This document shows positions 14,563 through 29,346 of a stretch of 64,000 nucleotides of DNA, piece by piece (positions within the stretch are counted from its first letter, which is position 1; each line of letters begins with the position of its first letter). The notes beneath the pieces were generated by a model, which saw nothing but the letters and a program-made list of their open reading frames with translations, was not told the origin of the DNA and searched no databases. The DNA is from Corella eumyota (taxonomy: Eukaryota > Chordata > Ascidiacea > Phlebobranchia > Corellidae), in contig OY720102.1 of NCBI GenBank assembly GCA_963082875.1, positions 6,200,001-6,264,000 of the forward strand, given 5' to 3'. The position numbers were made by a program, and so were the translations under genes.

Positions 14563-17500
14563 TTTCCTAACTTTTAGGAATATTAATATTTTCGAAAAAT
14601 ATTTTGTAAACACGGTAATTGGACCTGTGCGGTTCTAACACAACAATTATTTTTCGATTTAAAATTTTTTATTTTTTTCAAAAAATTTGTATGCAATATC
14701 ATTGGCCAAAAATATCACGTGACCTAATTAAACCCAAAATAAAAATTACCTCAAACTTTTGTTTTACTAAAAATTTTTGCGAAATGTTTTATCTTGAATG
14801 TTAGTTAGGCCAATGCGCGTCTAATAAAATACAAAATTTTAGGTTTTGAGATTTCATAAATTTTTAATAAAAGTTTCATAACTTTTATGAATATTGATAT
14901 TTTCGAAAAATATTTTGTAAACACGCTAATTGGACCTGTGCAGTTCTAACACAACAATTATTTTTCGATTTAAAATTTTTTATTTATTTTTTTAAAATTT
15001 GTATGCAATCTCATTGGCCAAAAATATCACGTGACCTAATTAAACCCAAAATAAAAATTATCTCAAACTTTTGTTCTACTCAAAATTTTTGCAAAATGTT
15101 TTATCTTGAATGTTAGTTAGGCCAATGCGCGCCTAATTAAATATAAAATTTCAGGTTTTGAGATTTTATAAATTTTTAATAAAAGTTTCATAACTTTTAG
15201 GAATATTAATATTTTCGAAAAATATTTTGTAAACACAGTAAATGGACCTGTGCAGTTCTAACACAACAATTATTTTTCGATTTAAAATTTTTTATTTATT
15301 TTTTTAAATTTGTATGCAATCTCATTGGCCAAAAATATCACGTGACCTAATTAAACCCAACATAAAAATTACCTCAAACTTTTGTTTTACTAAAAGTTTT
15401 TGCGACTTGTTTTATCTTGAATGTTAGTTAGGCCAATGCGCGTTTAATAAAATACAAAATTTTAGGTTTTGAGATTTCATAAATTTTTAATAAAAGTTTC
15501 ATAACTTTTATGAATATTAATATTTTCAAAAAATATTTTGTAAACACTGTAATTGGACCTGTGCGGTTCCAACACAATAATTATTTTTTGATTTAAAATT
15601 TGTTATTTTTAAAAAAAAAATTTGTATGCAATATCATTGGCCAAAAATATCACGTGACTTAATTAAACCCAAAATGAAAATTATCTCAAACTTTTGTTCT
15701 ACTCAAAATTTTTGCAAAATGTTTTATCTTAAATGTTAGTTAGGCCAATGCGCGTCTAATAAAATACAAAATTTTAGGTTTTAAGATTTCATAAATTTTT
15801 AATAAAAGTTTCATAACTTTCATGAATATTAATATTTTCGAAAAATATTATGTAAACACGGTAATTGGACCTGTGCGGTTCTAACACAACAATTATTTTT
15901 CGATTTAAAATTTTTAATTTTTTTTAAAAAATTTGTATGCAATATCATTGGCCAAAAATATCACGTGACCTAATTAAACCCAAAATAAAAATTATCTCAA
16001 ACTTTTGTTCTACTCAAAATTTTTGCAAAATGTTTTATCTTGAATGTTAGTTAGGCCAATGCGCGCCTAATTAAATATAAAATTTCAGGTTTTGAGATTT
16101 CATAAATTTTTAATGAAAGTTTCATAACTTTTATGAATATTGATATTTTTGAAAAATATTTTGTAAACACGGTAATTGGACCTGTGCGGTTCTAACACAA
16201 CAATTATTTTTCGATTTAAAATTTTTAAATTTTTTTTTTTTTAAATTCGTATGTAATCTCATTGGCCAAAAATATCACGTGACCTAATTAAACCCAAAAT
16301 AAAAATTATCTCAATCTTTTGTTCTACTCAAAATTTTTGCAAAATGTTTTATCTTGAATGTTAGTTAGGCCAATGCGCGTTTAATAAAATACAAAATTTT
16401 AGGTTTTGAGATTTCATAAATTTTTAATAAAAATTTCATAACTTTTATGAATATTAATATTTTCGAAAAGTATTTTGTAAATACGGTAATTGGACCTGTG
16501 CGGTTCTAACACAACAATTATTTTTCGATTTAAAATTTTTAATTTTTTTTAAAAAATTTGTATGCAATATCATTGGCCAAAAATATCACGTGACCTAATT
16601 AAACCCAAAATAAAAATTATCTCAAACTTTTGTTCTACTCAAAATTTTTGCGAAATGTTTTATCTTGAATGTTAGTTAGGCCAATGCGCGTCTAATTAAA
16701 TATAAAATTTCAGGTTTTGAGATTTCATAAATTTTTAATAAAAGTTTCATAACTTTTATGAATATTAATATTTTTGAAAAATATTTTGTAAACACGGTAA
16801 ATGGACCTGTGCAGTTCTAACACAATAATTATTTTTTGATTTAAAATTTTTTATTTAAAAAAAAAAATTTGTATGCAATATCATTGGCCAAAAATAACAC
16901 GCGACCTAATTAAACCCAAAATAAAAATTACCTCAAACATTTGTTTTACTGAAAATTTTTGCGAAATGTTTTATCTTGAATGTTAGTTAGGCCAATGTGC
17001 TTCTAATAAAATACAAAATTTTAGGTTTTGAGATTTCATAAATTTTTAATAAAAGTTTTATAACTTTTATGAATATTAATATTTTCGAAAAATATTTTGT
17101 AAACACGGTAATTGGACCTGTGCAGTTCTAACACAACAATTATTTTTCGATTTAAAATTTTTAATTTTTTTTCAAAAAATTTGTATGCAATATCATTGGC
17201 CAAAAATATCACGTGACCTAATTAAACCCAAAATAAAAATTACCTCAAACTTTTGTTTTACTAAAAATGTTTGCGAAATGTTTTATCTTGAATGTTAGTT
17301 AGGCCAATGCGCGTCTAATAAAATACAAAATTTTAGGTTTTGAGATTTCATAAATTTTTAATAAAAGTTTCATAACTTTTATGAATATTGATATTTTCGA
17401 AAAATATTTTGTAAACACGGTAATTGGACCTGTGCAGTTCTAACACAACAATTATTTTTCGATTTAAAATTTTTTATTTATTTTTTTAAAATTTGTATGC

Positions 17501-20500
17501 AATCTCATTGGCCAAAAATATCACGTGACCTAATTAAACCCAAAATAAAAATTATCTCAAACTTTTGTTCTACTCAAAATTTTTGCAAAATGTTTTATCT
17601 TGAATGTTAGTTAGGCCAATGCGCGCCTAATTAAATATAAAATTTCAGGTTTTGAGATTTCATAAATTTTTAATAAAAGTTTCCTAACTTTTAGGAATAT
17701 TAATATTTTCGAAAAATATTTTGTAAACACGGTAATTGGACCTGTGCGGTTCTAACACAACAATTATTTTTCGATTTAAAATTTTTTATTTTTTTCAAAA
17801 AATTTGTATGCAATATCATTGGCCAAAAATATCACGTGACCTAATTAAACCCAAAATAAAAATTACCTCAAACTTTTGTTTTACTAAAAATTTTTGCGAA
17901 ATGTTTTATCTTGAATGTTAGTTAGGCCAATGCGCGTCTAATAAAATACGAAATTTTAGGTTTTGAGATTTCATAAATTTTTAATAAAAGTTTCATAACT
18001 TTTATGAATATTGATATTTTCGAAAAATATTTTGTAAACACGCTAATTGGACCTGTGCAGTTCTAACACAACAATTATTTTTCGATTTAAAATTTTTTAT
18101 TTATTTTTTTAAAATTTGTATGCAATCTCATTGGCCAAAAATATCACGTGACCTAATTAAACCCAAAATAAAATTTATCTCAAACTTTTGTTCTACTCAA
18201 AATTTTTGCAAAATGTTTTATCTTGAATGTTAGTTAGGCCAATGCGCGCCTAATTAAATATAAAATTTCAGGTTTTGAGATTTTATAAATTTTTAATAAA
18301 AGTTTCATAACTTTTAGGAATATTAATATTTTCGAAAAATATTTTGTAAACACGGTAATTGGACCTGTGCGGTTCTAACACAACAATTATTTTTCGATTT
18401 AAAATTTTTTATTTTTTTCAAAAAATTTGTATGCAATATCATTGGCCAAAAATATCACGTGACCTAATTAAACCCAAAATAAAAATTACCTCAAACTTTT
18501 GTTTTACTGAAAATTTTTGCGAAATGTTTTATCTTGAATGTTAGTTAGGCCAATGCGCGTCTAATAAAATACAAAATTTTAGGTTTTGAGATTTCATAAA
18601 TTTTTAATAAAAGTTTCATAACTTTTATGAATATTGATATTTTCGAAAAATATTTTGTAAACACGCTAATTGGACCTGTGCAGTTCTAACACAACAATTA
18701 TTTTTCGATTTAAAATTTTTTATTTTTTTTTTTAAAATTTGTATGCAATCTCATTGGCCAAAAATATCACGTGACCTAATTAAACCCAAAATAAAAATTA
18801 TCTCAAACTTTTGTTCTACTCAAAATTTTTGCAAAATGTTTTATCTTGAATGTTAGTTAGGCCAATGCGCGCCTAATTAAATATAAAATTTCAGGTTTTG
18901 AGATTTTATAAATTTTTAATAAAAGTTTCATAACTTTTAGGAATATTAATATTTTCGAAAAATATTTTGTAAACACAGTAATTGGACCTGTGCGGTTCTA
19001 ACACAACAATTATTTTTCGATTTAAAATTTTTTATTTATTTTTTTAAAATTTGTATGCAATCTCATTGGCCAAAAATATCACGTGACCTAATTAAACCCA
19101 ACATAAAAATTACCTCAAACTTTTGTTTTACTAAAAATTTTTGCGACTTGTTTTATCTTGAATGTTAGTTAGGCCAATGCGCGTTTAATAAAATACAAAA
19201 TTTTAGGTTTTGAGATTTCATAAATTTTTAATAAAAGTTTCATAACTTTTATGAATATTAATATTTTCAAAAAATATTTTGTAAACACTGTAATTGGACC
19301 TGTGCGGTTCCAACACAATAATTATTTTTTGATTTAAAATTTGTTATTTTTAAAAAAAAAATTTGTATGCAATATCATTGGCCAAAAATATCACGTGACT
19401 TAATTAAACCCAAAATGAAAATTATCTCAAACTTTTGTTCTACTCAAAATTTTTGCAAAATGTTTTATCTTAAATGTTAGTTAGGCCAATGCGCGTCTAA
19501 TAAAATACAAAATTTTAGGTTTTAAGATTTCATAAATTTTTAATAAAAGTTTCACAACTTTCATGAATATTAATATTTTCGAAAAATATTATGTAAACAC
19601 GGTAATTGGACCTGTGCGGTTCTAACACAACAATTATTTTTCGATTTAAAATTTTTAATTTTTTTTAAAAAATTTGTATGCAATATCATTGGCCAAAAAT
19701 ATCACGTGACCTAATTAAACCCAAAATAAAAATTATCTCAAACTTTTGTTCTACTCAAAATTTTTGCAAAATGTTTTATCTTGAATGTTAGTTAGGCCAA
19801 TGCGCGCCTAATTAAATATAAAATTTCAGGTTTTGAGATTTCATAAATTTTTAATGAAAGTTTCATAACTTTTATGAATATTGATATTTTTGAAAAATAT
19901 TTTGTAAACACGGTAATTGGACCTGTGCGGTTCTAACACAACAATTATTTTTCGATTTAAAATTTTTAAATTTTTTTTTTTTTAAATTTGTATGTAATCT
20001 CATTGGCCAAAAATATCACGTGACCTAATTAAACCCAAAATAAAAATTATCTCAATCTTTTGTTCTACTCAAAATTTTTGCGAAATGTTTTATCTTGAAT
20101 GTTAGTTAGGCCAATGCGCGTCTAATTAAATATAAAATTTCAGGTTTTGAGATTTCATAAATTTTTAATAAAAGTTTCATAACTTTTATGAATATTAATA
20201 TTTTTGAAAAATATTTTGTAAACACGGTAAATGGACCTGTGCAGTTCTAACACAATAATTATTTTTCGATTTAAAATTTTTTATTTATTTTTTTAAATTT
20301 GTATGCAATATCATTGGCCAAAAATAACACGCGACCTAATTAAACCCAAAATAAAAATTACCTCAAACATTTGTTTTACTGAAAATTTTTGCGAAATGTT
20401 TTATCTTGAATGTTAGTTAGGCCAATGTGCTTCTAATAAAATACAAAATTTTAGGTTTTGAGATTTCATAAATTTTTAATAAAAGTTTTATAACTTTTAT

Positions 20501-22260
20501 GAATATTAATATTTTCGAAAAATATTTTGTAAACACGGTAATTGGACCTGTGCAGTTCTAACACAACAATTATTTTTCGATTTAAAATTTTTAATTTTTT
20601 TTCAAAAAATTTGTATGCAATATCATTGGCCAAAAATATCACGTAACCTAATTAAACCCAAAATAAAAATTACCTCAAACTTTTGTTTTACTAAAAATGT
20701 TTGCGAAATGTTTTATCTTGAATGTTAGTTAGGCCAATGCGCGTCTAATAAAATACAAAATTTTAGGTTTTGAGATTTCATAAATTTTTAATAAAAGTTT
20801 CATAACTTTTATGAATATTGATATTTTCGAAAAATATTTTGTAAACACGGTAATTGGACCTGTGCAGTTCTAACACAACAATTATTTTTCGATTTAAAAT
20901 TTTTTATTTATTTTTTTAAAATTTGTATGCAATCTCATTGGCCAAAAATATCACGTGACCTAATTAAACCCAAAATAAAAATTATCTCAAACTTTTGTTC
21001 TACTCAAAATTTTTGCAAAATGTTTTATCTTGAATGTTAGTTAGGCCAATGCGCGCCTAATTAAATATAAAATTTCAGGTTTTGAGATTTCATAAATTTT
21101 TAATAAAAGTTTCCTAACTTTTAGGAATATTAATATTTTCGAAAAATATTTTGTAAACACGGTAATTGGACCTGTGCGGTTCTAACACAACAATTATTTT
21201 TCGATTTAAAATTTTTTATTTTTTTCAAAAAATTTGTATGCAATATCATTGGCCAAAAATATCACGTGACCTAATTAAACCCAAAATAAAAATTACCTCA
21301 AACTTTTGTTTTACTAAAAATTTTTGCGAAATGTTTTATCTTGAATGTTAGTTAGGCCAATGCGCGTCTAATAAAATACGAAATTTTAGGTTTTGAGATT
21401 TCATAAATTTTTAATAAAAGTTTCATAACTTTTATGAATATTGATATTTTCGAAAAATATTTTGTAAACACGCTAATTGGACCTGTGCAGTTCTAACACA
21501 ACAATTATTTTTCGATTTAAAATTTTTTATTTATTTTTTTAAAATTTGTATGCAATCTCATTGGCCAAAAATATCACGTGACCTAATTAAACCCAAAATA
21601 AAAATTATCTCAAACTTTTGTTCTACTCAAAATTTTTGCAAAATGTTTTATCTTGAATGTTAGTTAGGCCAATGCGCGCCTAATTAAATATAAAATTTCA
21701 GGTTTTGAGATTTTATAAATTTTTAATAAAAGTTTCATAACTTTTAGGAATATTAATATTTTCGAAAAATATTTTGTAAACACGGTAATTGGACCTGTGC
21801 GGTTCTAACACAACAATTATTTTTCGATTTAAAATTTTTTATTTTTTTCAAAAAATTTGTATGCAATATCATTGGCCAAAAATATCACGTGACCTAATTA
21901 AACCCAAAATAAAAATTACCTCAAACTTTTGTTTTACTGAAAATTTTTGCGAAATGTTTTATCTTGAATGTTAGTTAGGCCAATGCGCGTCTAATAAAAT
22001 ACAAAATTTTAGGTTTTGAGATTTCATAAATTTTTAATAAAAGTTTCATAACTTTTATGAATATTGATATTTTCGAAAAATATTTTGTAAACACGCTAAT
22101 TGGACCTGTGCAGTTCTAACACAACAATTATTTTTCGATTTAAAATTTTTTATTTATTTTTTTAAAATTTGTATGCAATCTCATTGGCCAAAAATATCAC
22201 GTGACCTAATTAAACCCAAAATAAAAATTACCTCAAACTTTTGTTTTACTAAAAATTTTT
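14563..22260 (+). repeat. Higher-order register of ~3.1-3.4 kb in the satellite
   Basis: A rare variant, TTTCCTAACTTTTAGG, occurs at 14563, 17680 and 21110, at spacings of 3117 and 3430 bp (10 and 11 monomers). After each, the same ordered series of variants follows, including a TTTTTTCAAAAAATTTG tract and CGCTAATTGG. A second marker, GCGACTTG, recurs at 15402, 19143 and 22261, 12 and 10 monomers apart. The blocks are near-identical apart from gains or losses of whole monomers. This is what recent multi-monomer duplication with later unequal exchange gives. Confidence 0.8.
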
Positions 22261-23751
22261 GCGACTTGTTTTATCTTGAATGTTAGTTAGGCCAATGCGC
22301 GTTTAATAAAATACAAAATTTTAGGTTTTGAGATTTCATAAATTTTTAATAAAAGTTTCATAACTTTTATGAATATTAATATTTTCAAAAAATATTTTGT
22401 AAACACTGTAATTGGACCTGTGCGGTTCCAACACAATAATTATTTTTTGATTTAAAATTTGTTATTTTTAAAAAAAAAATTTGTATGCAATATCATTGGC
22501 CAAAAATATCACGTGACTTAATTAAACCCAAAATGAAAATTATCTCAAACTTTTGTTCTACTCAAAATTTTTGCAAAATGTTTTATCTTAAATGTTAGTT
22601 AGGCCAATGCGCGTCTAATAAAATACAAAATTTTAGGTTTTAAGATTTCATAAATTTTTAATAAAAGTTTCATAACTTTCATGAATATTAATATTTTCGA
22701 AAAATATTATGTAAACACGGTAATTGGACCTGTGCGGTTCTAACACAACAATTATTTTTCGATTTAAAATTTTTAATTTTTTTTAAAAAATTTGTATGCA
22801 ATATCATTGGCCAAAAATATCACGTGACCTAATTAAACCCAAAATAAAAATTATCTCAAACTTTTGTTCTACTCAAAATTTTTGCAAAATGTTTTATCTT
22901 GAATGTTAGTTAGGCCAATGCGCGCCTAATTAAATATAAAATTTCAGGTTTTGAGATTTCATAAATTTTTAATGAAAGTTTCATAACTTTTATGAATATT
23001 GATATTTTTGAAAAATATTTTGTAAACACGGTAATTGGACCTGTGCGGTTCTAACACAACAATTATTTTTCGATTTAAAATTTTTAAATTTTTTTTTTTT
23101 TAAATTTGTATGTAATCTCATTGGCCAAAAATATCACGTGACCTAATTAAACCCAAAATAAAAATTATCTCAATCTTTTGTTCTACTCAAAATTTTTGCA
23201 AAATGTTTTATCTTGAATGTTAGTTAGGCCAATGCGCGTTTAATAAAATACAAAATTTTAGGTTTTGAGATTTCATAAATTTTTAATAAAAATTTCATAA
23301 CTTTTATGAATATTAATATTTTCGAAAAGTATTTTGTAAATACGGTAATTGGACCTGTGCGGTTCTAACACAACAATTATTTTTCGATTTAAAATTTTTA
23401 ATTTTTTTTAAAAAATTTGTATGCAATATCATTGGCCAAAAATATCACGTGACCTAATTAAACCCAAAATAAAAATTATCTCAAACTTTTGTTCTACTCA
23501 AAATTTTTGCGAAATGTTTTATCTTGAATGTTAGTTAGGCCAATGCGCGTCTAATTAAATATAAAATTTCAGGTTTTGAGATTTCATAAATTTTTAATAA
23601 AAGTTTCATAACTTTTATGAATATTAATATTTTTGAAAAATATTTTGTAAACACGGTAAATGGACCTGTGCAGTTCTAACACAATAATTATTTTTCGATT
23701 TAAAATTTTTTTTTTAAAAAAAAAAATTTGTATGCAATATCATTGGCCAAA

Positions 23752-26700
23752 AATAACACGCGACCTAATTAAACCCAAAATAAAAATTACCTCAAACATT
23801 TGTTTTACTGAAAATTTTTGCGAAATGTTTTATCTTGAATGTTAGTTAGGCCAATGTGCTTCTAATAAAATACAAAATTTTAGGTTTTGAGATTTCATAA
23901 ATTTTTAATAAAAGTTTCATAACTTTTATGAATATTAATATTTTCGAAAAATATTTTGTAAACACGGTAATTGGACCTGTGCAGTTCTAACACAACAATT
24001 ATTTTTCGATTTAAAATTTTTAATTTTTTTTCAAAAAATTTGTATGCAATATCATTGGCCAAAAATATCACGTGACCTAATTAAACCCAAAATAAAAATT
24101 ACCTCAAACTTTTGTTTTACTAAAAATTTTCGCGAAATGTTTTATCTTGAATGTTAGTTAGGCCAATGCGCGTTTAATAAAATACAAAATTTTAGGTTTT
24201 GAGATTTTATAAATTTTTAATAAAAGTTTCATAACTTTTATGAATATTAATATTTTCGAAAAATATTTTGTAAACACGGTAATTGGACCTGTACAGTTCT
24301 AACACAACAATTATTTTTCGATTTAAAATTTTTAATTTTTTTAAAAAAATTTGTATGCAATATCATTGGCCAAAAATATCACGTGACCCAATTAAACCCA
24401 AAATAAAAATTATCTCAAACTTTTGTTTTACTCAAAATTTTTGCAAAATGTTTTATCTTGAATGTTAGTTAGGCCAATGCGCGCCTAATTAAATATAAAA
24501 TTTCAGGTTTTAAGATTTCATAAATTTTTAATAAAAGTTTCATAACTTTTATAAATTTTAATATTTTTGAAAAATATTTTGTAAACACGGTAATTGGACC
24601 TGTGCGGTTCTAACGCAACAATTATTTTTCGATTTAAAATTTTTAATTTTTTTTTAAAAATTTGTATGCAATAAAATTGGCCAAAAATATCACTTGACCT
24701 AATTAAACCCAAAATAAAAATTACCTCAAACTTTTGTTTTACTGAAAATTTTTGCGAAATGTTTTATCTTAAATGTTAGTTAGGCCAATGTGCGTCTAAT
24801 AAAATACAAAATTTTAGGTTTTGAGATTTCATAAATTTTTAATAAAAGTTTCATAACTTTTATGAATATTGATATTTTCGAAAAATATTATGTAAACACG
24901 GTAATTGTACCTGTGCGGTTCTAACACAACAATTATTTTTCGATTTAAAATTTTTAATTTTTTTTTTAAAATTTGTATGCAATATCATTGGCAAAAAATA
25001 TCACCTGACCTAATTAAACCGAAACTAAAATTTATCTTAAAATTTTGTTCTACTCAAAATTTTTGCAAAATGTTTAATCTTGAATGTTAGTTAGGCCAAT
25101 GCGCGCCTAATTAAATATAAAATTTCAGGTTTTGAGATTTCATAAATCTTTAATAAAAGTTTCATAACTTTTAGGAATATTAATATTTTCGAAAAATATT
25201 TTGTAAACACGGTAATTGGACGGTTCTAACACAACAATTATTTTTTGATTTAAAATTTTTAATTTTTAAAAAAAAATTTGTATGCAATAACATTGGCAAA
25301 AAATATCACCTGACCTAATTAAACCCAAAATAAAATTTATCTTAAAATTTTGTTCTACTCAAAATTTTTGCAAAATGTTTAATCTTGAATGTTAGTTAGG
25401 CCAATGCGCGCCTAATTAAATATAAAATTTCAGGTTTTGAGATTTCATAAATTTTTAATAAAAGTTTTATAACTTTTATGAATATTAATATTTTCGTAAA
25501 ATATTTTGTAAACACGGTAATTGGACTTGTGCGGTTGTAACACAACAATTTTTTTTCGATTTAAAATTTTTTATTTTTTTAAAAAAATTTGTATGCAATA
25601 TCATTGGCCAAAACTATCACGTGACCTAATTAAACCCCAAAAAAAAATTACCTCAAACTTTTGTTTTACTGAAAATTTTTGCGAAATGTTTTATCTTGAA
25701 TGTTAGTTAGGCTAATGCGCGTCTAATAAAATACAAAATTTTAGGTTTTGAGATTTCATAAATTTTTAATAAAAGTTTCATAACTTTTATGAATATTGAT
25801 ATTTTCGAAAAATATTTTGTAAACACGGTAATTGGACCTGTGCGGTTCTAACACAACAATTATTTTTCGATTTAAAATTTTTTATTTATTTTTTTAAAAT
25901 TTGTATGCAATCTCATTGGCCAAAAATATCACGTGACCTAATTAAACCCAAAATAAAAATTATCTCAAACTTTTGTTTTACTCAAAATTTTTGCAAAATG
26001 TTTTATTTTGAATGTTAGTTAGGCCAATGCGCGCCTAAATAAATATAAAATTTTAGGTTTTGAGATTTCATAAATTTTTAATAAAAGTTTCATAACTTTT
26101 ATGAATATTAATATTTTCGAAAAATATTTTGTAAACACGGTAATTGGACCTGTGCGGTTCTAACACAACAATTATTTTTCGATTTAAAATTGTTTATTTT
26201 TAAAAAAAATTTGTATGCAATATCATTGGCCAAAAATATCACGTGACCTAATTAAACCCAAAATAAAAATTACCTCAAACTTTTGTTTTACTGAAAATTT
26301 TTGCGAAATGTTTTATCTTGAATGTTAGTTAGGCCAATGCGCGTCTAATAAAATACAAAATTTTAGGTTTTGAGATTTCATAAATTTTTAATAAAAGTTT
26401 CATAACTTTTATGAATATTAATATTTTCGAAAAATATTATGTAAACACGGTAATTGGACCTGTGCAGTTCTAACACAACAATTATTTTTCGATTTAAAAT
26501 TTTTTATTTATTTTTTTAAAATTTGTATGCAATCTCATTGGCCAAAAATAACACGCGACCTAATTAAACCCAAAATAAAAATTACCTCAAACATTTGTTT
26601 TACTGAAAATTTTTGCGAAATGTTTTATCTTGAATGTTAGTTAGGCCAATGTGCTTCTAATAAAATACAAAATTTTAGGTTTTGAGATTTCATAAATTTT

Positions 26701-29346
26701 TAATAAAAGTTTCATAACTTTTATGAATATTAATATTTTCGAAAAATATTTTGTAAACACGGTAATTGGACCTGTGCAGTTCTAACACAACAATTATTTT
26801 TCGATTTAAAATTTTTAATTTTTTTTCAAAAAATTTGTATGCAATATCATTGGCCAAAAATATCACGTGACCTAATTAAACCCAAAATAAAAATTACCTC
26901 AAACTTTTGTTTTACTAAAAATTTTCGCGAAATGTTTTATCTTGAATGTTAGTTAGGCCAATGCGCGTTTAATAAAATACAAAATTTTAGGTTTTGAGAT
27001 TTTATAAATTTTTAATAAAAGTTTCATAACTTTTATGAATATTAATATTTTCGAAAAATATTTTGTAAACACGGTAATTGGACCTGTACAGTTCTAACAC
27101 AACAATTATTTTTCGATTTAAAATTTTTAATTTTTTTAAAAAAATTTGTATGCAATATCATTGGCCAAAAATATCACGTGACCCAATTAAACCCAAAATA
27201 AAAATTATCTCAAACTTTTGTTTTACTCAAAATTTTTGCAAAATGTTTTATCTTGAATGTTAGTTAGGCCAATGCGCGCCTAATTAAATATAAAATTTCA
27301 GGTTTTAAGATTTCATAAATTTTTAATAAAAGTTTCATAACTTTTATAAATTTTAATATTTTTGAAAAATATTTTGTAAACACGGTAATTGGACCTGTGC
27401 GGTTCTAACGCAACAATTATTTTTCGATTTAAAATTTTTAATTTTTTTTTAAAAATTTGTATGCAATAAAATTGGCCAAAAATATCACTTGACCTAATTA
27501 AACCCAAAATAAAAATTACCTCAAACTTTTGTTTTACTGAAAATTTTTGCGAAATGTTTTATCTTAAATGTTAGTTAGGCCAATGTGCGTCTAATAAAAT
27601 ACAAAATTTTAGGTTTTGAGATTTCATAAATTTTTAATAAAAGTTTCATAACTTTTATGAATATTGATATTTTCGAAAAATATTATGTAAACACGGTAAT
27701 TGTACCTGTGCGGTTCTAACACAACAATTATTTTTCGATTTAAAATTTTTAATTTTTTTTTTAAAATTTGTATGCAATATCATTGGCAAAAAATATCACG
27801 TGACCTAATTAAACCGAAACTAAAATTTATCTTAAAATTTTGTTCTACTCAAAATTTTTGCAAAATGTTTAATCTTGAATGTTAGTTAGGCCAATGCGCG
27901 CCTAATTAAATATAAAATTTCAGGTTTTGAGATTTCATAAATCTTTAATAAAAGTTTCATAACTTTTAGGAATATTAATATTTTCGAAAAATATTTTGTA
28001 AACACGGTAATTGGACCTGTGCGGTTCTAACACAACAATTATTTTTTGTTTTAAAATTTTTAATTTTTAAAAAAAAATTTGTATGCAATAACATTGGCAA
28101 AAAATATCACCTGACCTAATTAAACCCAAAATAAAATTTAGCTTAAAATTTTGTTCTACTCAAAATTTTTGCAAAATGTTTAATCTTGAATGTTAGTTAG
28201 GCCAATGCGCGCCTAATTAAATATAAAATTTCAGGTTTTGAGATTTCATAAATTTTTAATAAAAGTTTTATAACTTTTATGAATATTAATATTTTCGTAA
28301 AATATTTTGTAAACACGGTAATTGGACTTGTGCGGTTGTAACACAACAATTTTTTTTCGATTTAAAATTTTTTATTTTTTTAAAAAAATTTGTATGCAAT
28401 ATCATTGGCCAAAACTATCACGTGACCTAATTAAACCCCAAAAAAAAATTACCTCAAACTTTTGTTTTACTGAAAATTTTTGCGAAATGTTTTATCTTGA
28501 ATGTTAGTTAGGCTAATGCGCGTCTAATAAAATACAAAATTTTAGGTTTTGAGATTTCATAAATTTTTAATAAAAGTTTCATAACTTTTATGAATATTGA
28601 TATTTTCGAAAAATATTTTGTAAACACGGTAATTGGACCTGTGCGGTTCTAACACAACAATTATTTTTCGATTTAAAATTTTTTATTTATTTTTTTAAAA
28701 TTTGTATGCAATCTCATTGGCCAAAAATATCACGTGACCTAATTAAACCCAAAATAAAAATTATCTCAAACTTTTGTTTTACTCAAAATTTTTGCAAAAT
28801 GTTTTATTTTGAATGTTAGTTAGGCCAATGCGCGCCTAAATAAATATAAAATTTTAGGTTTTGAGATTTTATAAATTTTTAATAAAAGTTTCATAACTTT
28901 TATGAATATTAATATTTTCGAAAAATATTTTGTAAACACGGTAATTGGACCTGTGCGGTTCTAACACAACAATTATTTTTCGATTTAAAATTGTTTATTT
29001 TTAAAAAAAATTTGTATGCAATATCATTGGCCAAAAATATCACGTGACCTAATTAAACCCAAAATAAAAATTACCTCAAACTTTTGTTTTACTGAAAATT
29101 TTTGCGAAATGTTTTATCTTGAATGTTAGTTAGGCCAATGCGCGTCTAATAAAATACAAAATTTTAGGTTTTGAGATTTCATAAATTTTTAATAAAAGTT
29201 TCATAACTTTTATGAATATTAATATTTTCGAAAAATATTATGTAAACACGGTAATTGGACCTGTGCAGTTCTAACACAACAATTATTTTTCGATTTAAAA
29301 TTTTTTATTTATTTTTTTAAAATTTGTATGCAATCTCATTGGCCAA
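23752..29346 (+). repeat. Tandem duplication of a ~2795-bp satellite block
   Basis: The stretch starting at the rare variant AAATAACACGCGACC (23752) starts again at about 26547, exactly 2795 bp (nine monomers) later. Many private variants repeat at the same offset: CTGTACAGTTC, a CGCAACAATT change, CTTGACC in place of CGTGACC, AAACCGAAACTAAAATTTA, and AAACCCCAAAAAAAAATTAC. The second copy ends at about 29346, where ordinary ATATCACGTGACC resumes. The two copies differ at only a few sites. One is a 6-bp loss near 25220 (GGACGGTTC) that is absent from the other copy. Confidence 0.85.
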